Shown one piece after another: positions 63,172 to 64,000 of a DNA stretch of 64,000 bases (the first letter of the stretch is position 1; the number at the start of each line of letters is the position of its first letter). The DNA comes from Ophthalmolycus amberensis (taxonomy: Eukaryota; Chordata; Actinopteri; Perciformes; Zoarcidae). The notes under the pieces are model-generated. The model was not told where the DNA came from. It was given only the letters and a program-made list of their open reading frames with translations, and searched no databases. The stretch lies in contig JAFEUB010000725.1 of NCBI GenBank assembly GCA_024529925.1, forward strand, positions 1,443,001-1,507,000. Reading direction: 5' to 3'. The position numbers were made by a program, and so were the translations under genes.

Positions 63172-63400
63172 TACTTAAAGGGCCAGTGTGTAGCTGGTAG
63201 GGGCATATTTTGGCAGAAATGGAATATCATTTTAATAAGTATGTTATCATTATTGTTTAATCACTTGAAACGAAGAATTCTTGTGTTTTCGTTAGAATGA
63301 GTTGTTTATGTCTACATAGGGAGCAGGTCCTCTACATGAAGCTATGTGGCTCCGCCATGTTTCTACAGTAGCCCTGGTTTCCACTGGCATTGCTGCTGTA
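63172..63400 (+). repeat. dispersed teleost repeat (AAAGGGCCAGTGTGTAG type)
   Basis: TTAAAGGGCCAGTGTGTAG, GGCAGAAATGGAATATCATT, AATCACTTGAAACGAAGAAT, TTGTGTTTTCGTTAGAATGA, CTACATAGGGAGCAGGTCCT and CCGCCATGTTTCTACAGTAG follow the order of a repeat I recognise from many percomorph genomes. No coding content. Confidence 0.65.
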
Positions 63401-64000
63401 TTATGGAGCACGGCAGTGTGTTTTCGAAGTGGCTTTTAAAGTGTTAAAATTCTGAGAATGTATGCATATTTGGTATTTATGATCAGGACTGATGTACTCA
63501 GTAAAAGTGGAAAATAATAATAATTTAAAGTATCATACAGCAGTTTCAGTCTTTTTTTAAATCTGACGCCGCAAATAAAAATCAAATGCATCAAAACCAA
63601 TGTTTTTGCTAATGATTGAAAAAAAAGACAGAAACAATCTCCGTAGCATTTAATATACAGAAAATATGTTTGTTTCATAAAAAACAACAGTGGCACCATG
63701 TAAAAGTGCCTCATTTCTGCATTTTAGATTCATACTCTTGGATTGAATCTTGTATTTGTGATGGACAGTCTTGAACTTGAGAGCTATTGCCTCATAGAAA
63801 CACATAGTTGACAGCGTGTGTGTGTGTGTGTCACTGTTTACCATGGTGATTGGGGCAAATTACATACGTTTGGAAATGACGGGAGCTACCGCTCCCACTT
63901 GTGATGGAAAGATTTAAACTTGAGAGCAGCTATCGCTTTATAGAAACACGTAAGGCGAAAAATACATGAGTCAAATCACCAAAATATTATTATAGAGAGG
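63401..64000. other. unannotated stretch
   Basis: Contains a GT run (63818-63831) and a near-repeat of GAGAGC..TATAGAAACAC.TA words (63778-63806 and 63921-63950). No gene supported. Confidence 0.4.

Overview
This window looks like teleost fish nuclear DNA, probably from a spiny-rayed (percomorph) fish. The evidence is dense (CA)n, (GA)n and (TA)n microsatellites and many poly-G/C runs. There are also several dispersed repeats I recognise as common in fish genomes, a long non-LTR retrotransposon of the CR1/L2/Jockey type, and almost no long open reading frames. There is no bacterial, phage or plasmid signature. Most of the 64 kb is intergenic or intronic.

Only one host coding segment is supported. 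It is a short first coding exon on the minus strand (37235-37322) encoding a signal-peptide-like N-terminus. It has a strong Kozak context and a consensus splice donor. Behind it lies a GC-rich, CCAAT- and GC-box-bearing stretch (37323-37720) that reads as its 5'UTR and promoter. I cannot name the gene. Its remaining exons lie to the left, and I could not recognise any of them in the window. If no exon 2 lies here, everything from 1 to 37,234 is intron 1 of that gene.

Layout: 1-155, end of a hAT-like element. 2.0-5.6 kb, microsatellites and copy 1 of a dispersed repeat (family A). 8.5-9.8 kb, dispersed repeat family C, one copy split by a 409-bp insertion with a 13-bp target duplication. 13.2 kb, an orphan terminal inverted repeat. 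14.7-15.3 kb, a fold-back MITE. 17.0-17.9 kb, a microsatellite cluster. 18.8-20.4 kb, a dispersed repeat and an AT-rich fold-back element. 21.0 kb, a run of hairpins. 24.8-25.1 kb, a 21-bp minisatellite. 29.0-30.5 kb, family A copy 2 followed by a decayed cut-and-paste DNA transposon. 37 kb, the promoter and exon 1. 38.2-38.5 kb, a repeat bracketed by CA tracts. 39.7-40.6 kb, AT-rich trinucleotide DNA with a higher-order period and a 38-bp perfect palindrome. 46.2-47.2 kb, a PIF/Harbinger-like element. 48.2-48.8 kb, a hAT MITE inside a (TA)n tract. 51.5-54.1 kb, a near-full-length but broken LINE. 54.4-60 kb, several SINE-like and LINE-tail repeats. 61.6-63.4 kb, further dispersed repeats.

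The mobile elements are all defective copies. Repeat names and classes come from my recognition of motifs and termini, not from a database search. I found no convincing new gene system. The most unusual signals are structural: the palindrome at a LINE deletion junction, the 40.4-kb palindrome, the 21.0-kb hairpin group, and a high number of long G/C homopolymers.
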